Shown here one piece after another: positions 63,557-64,000 of a DNA stretch of 64,000 nucleotides. The number at the start of each line of letters is the position of its first letter. Positions within the stretch are counted from its first letter, which is position 1. The notes beneath the pieces were generated by a model. It was not told the origin of the DNA, did no database searches, and was given only the letters and a program-made list of their open reading frames with translations. Where the stretch lies: assembly GCF_025949665.1 (NCBI RefSeq), contig NZ_JAPDFT010000002.1:310001-374000 (forward strand), in the 5' to 3' direction. The translations under genes and the position numbers were made by a program. The DNA comes from Chryseobacterium viscerum (GTDB taxonomy: Bacteria > Bacteroidota > Bacteroidia > Flavobacteriales > Weeksellaceae).

Positions 63557-63575
63557 CACGTCAAGTTTCGTCGCT
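63557..63575. promoter_or_regulatory. Operator-like site, copy 2, at the M15 gene promoter
   Basis: CACGTCAAGTTTCGTCGCT aligns with copy 1. It ends nine bases before the -7 box TACTTTTG (63585-63592), so a bound regulator would block the promoter. Confidence 0.45.
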
Positions 63576-63584
63576 TCCGCTCTA

Positions 63585-63592
63585 TACTTTTG
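63585..63592 (+). promoter_or_regulatory. -7 box TACTTTTG for the M15 peptidase gene
   Basis: Exact TAnnTTTG, 21 bp before ATG 63614. Confidence 0.55.
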
Positions 63593-63613
63593 TATTATAA
63601 CAAAATAGGAAAT

Positions 63614-64000
63614 ATGGACAAAGTAACCTTGGAACAAATTCAGAAACTTCATCCGCTGGTAAGAGATGAAGTGAAGCAAATTATACAAGAATGTAATGAA
63701 GCCCTTACCGGAAGGGCCAAGATAAGAATCACCCAGGGATTAAGATCTTTTGAAGAGCAGGAAAAGCATTATGCGATCGGAAGAATTACTTCCGGAAAAA
63801 AGGTGACCAATGCTAAAGCAGGGCAAAGCATCCACAATTATGGTCTTGCCGTAGATATCTGCCTGGTGATTGACCGAAAAACGGTAAGTTGGGATACAGT
63901 AAAAGATTGGGATAATGACAAAGTTGCCGATTGGTATGAGTGTGTAAAAATCTTTGCCCGCCATGGCTGGGACTGGGGTGGAAGCTGGAAAACCTTCAAA
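63614..64000 (+). CDS. M15-family peptidase (endolysin/VanY-like), 5' part
   Basis: 129 residues visible; the gene runs off the window end. No signal peptide at the start. The zinc-peptidase motif AGQSIHNYGLAVDICLVID has the His and Asp of SxHxxGxAxD, and ITQGLRSFEEQEKHYAIGR and FARHGWDWGG continue the family. M15 enzymes cut peptidoglycan peptides (L-alanyl-D-glutamate or D,D-type), as in phage endolysins. Divergent from the polymerase and next to an operator-like palindrome. Confidence 0.85.
   Translation, partial: MDKVTLEQIQKLHPLVRDEVKQIIQECNEALTGRAKIRITQGLRSFEEQEKHYAIGRITSGKKVTNAKAGQSIHNYGLAVDICLVIDRKTVSWDTVKDWDNDKVADWYECVKIFARHGWDWGGSWKTFK

Noticed and set aside
62043..64000. Prophage edge suggested by UmuC and M15 endolysin-like genes
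   Set aside because: No integrase, att site, structural or tail gene is visible in the window. The M15 gene is cut by the end, so this stays open and is not claimed.
1..64000. tRNA, rRNA, CRISPR array or insertion sequence
   Set aside because: No T-arm consensus, CCA-end cloverleaf, spaced direct repeats or transposase ORF was seen on either strand by eye.

Overview
The window reads as a chromosomal segment of a Bacteroidota bacterium of the Flavobacteriia, most likely Chryseobacterium or a close relative in the Weeksellaceae. The grounds are AT-rich DNA, promoter -7 boxes of the TAnnTTTG type placed only a few bases before start codons, a SusC/SusD pair, type IX secretion (T9SS) sorting tails, an RprX/RprY-like two-component pair and very long TonB receptors. 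The genus is an inference from gene content and style. I see no rRNA, tRNA, CRISPR array, insertion sequence or prophage.

Layout. 1-1033: two secreted jelly-roll (C1q/TNF-like) adhesin-type proteins, the first cut by the window edge. 1145-4230: an SRPBCC protein and a two-component system. 4303-8107: a metal-handling cluster made of a lipoprotein with three HGxPxHxC repeats, a small Cys-rich secreted protein and a TonB receptor carrying two N-terminal heavy-metal-associated (HMA) units. 8568-16812 (+ strand): a GntR/UTRA regulator followed by a GH38 alpha-mannosidase, a ROK sugar kinase, a mannose-6-phosphate isomerase with an extra degenerate N-terminal domain, and an MFS sugar porter. 16906-36347 (- strand): a large polysaccharide utilization locus (PUL) transcribed toward the first operon: SusC, SusD, MFS, GH130, GH92, GH125, two EndoH/EndoF-type GH18 enzymes, ROK, GH92 and a cupin isomerase. 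An AraC regulator (36734-37612) sits behind it.

Together the two halves look like one high-mannose N-glycan pathway. T9SS-secreted GH18 enzymes cut the chitobiose core of glycoproteins. SusCD imports the released glycan. GH92, GH125 and GH38 remove alpha-mannose. GH130 phosphorolyses the remaining Man-beta-1,4-GlcNAc. The ROK kinases and the isomerase feed mannose into glycolysis. Several intercistronic hairpins probably set expression levels along the PUL, and a repeated 14-bp palindrome suggests GntR control of the mannose operon.

37813-42928: an AraC regulator, an OsmC protein, then a TetR-controlled operon of thiolase, hotdog thioesterase and a FabF-type ketosynthase, with a clear TetR operator. 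43028-58872: mostly housekeeping and envelope genes (TlpA-like protein, L,D-transpeptidase, lipoprotein MsrB, DUF445 protein, pyrD, an RluA-family pseudouridine synthase, glycyl-tRNA synthetase, M48 protease, class C-type serine hydrolase, DUF1801 protein, TPR-AraC sensor regulator). The gaps around the pseudouridine synthase hold palindromic elements and a strongly folded GC-rich element that may be a Flavo-1-like RNA. 58874-61478: three tandem secreted jelly-roll paralogues. 61704-64000: a small unknown gene, a UmuC-like Y-family polymerase, and the start of an M15 peptidase. The region between these last two carries two copies of a 19-bp operator-like sequence.
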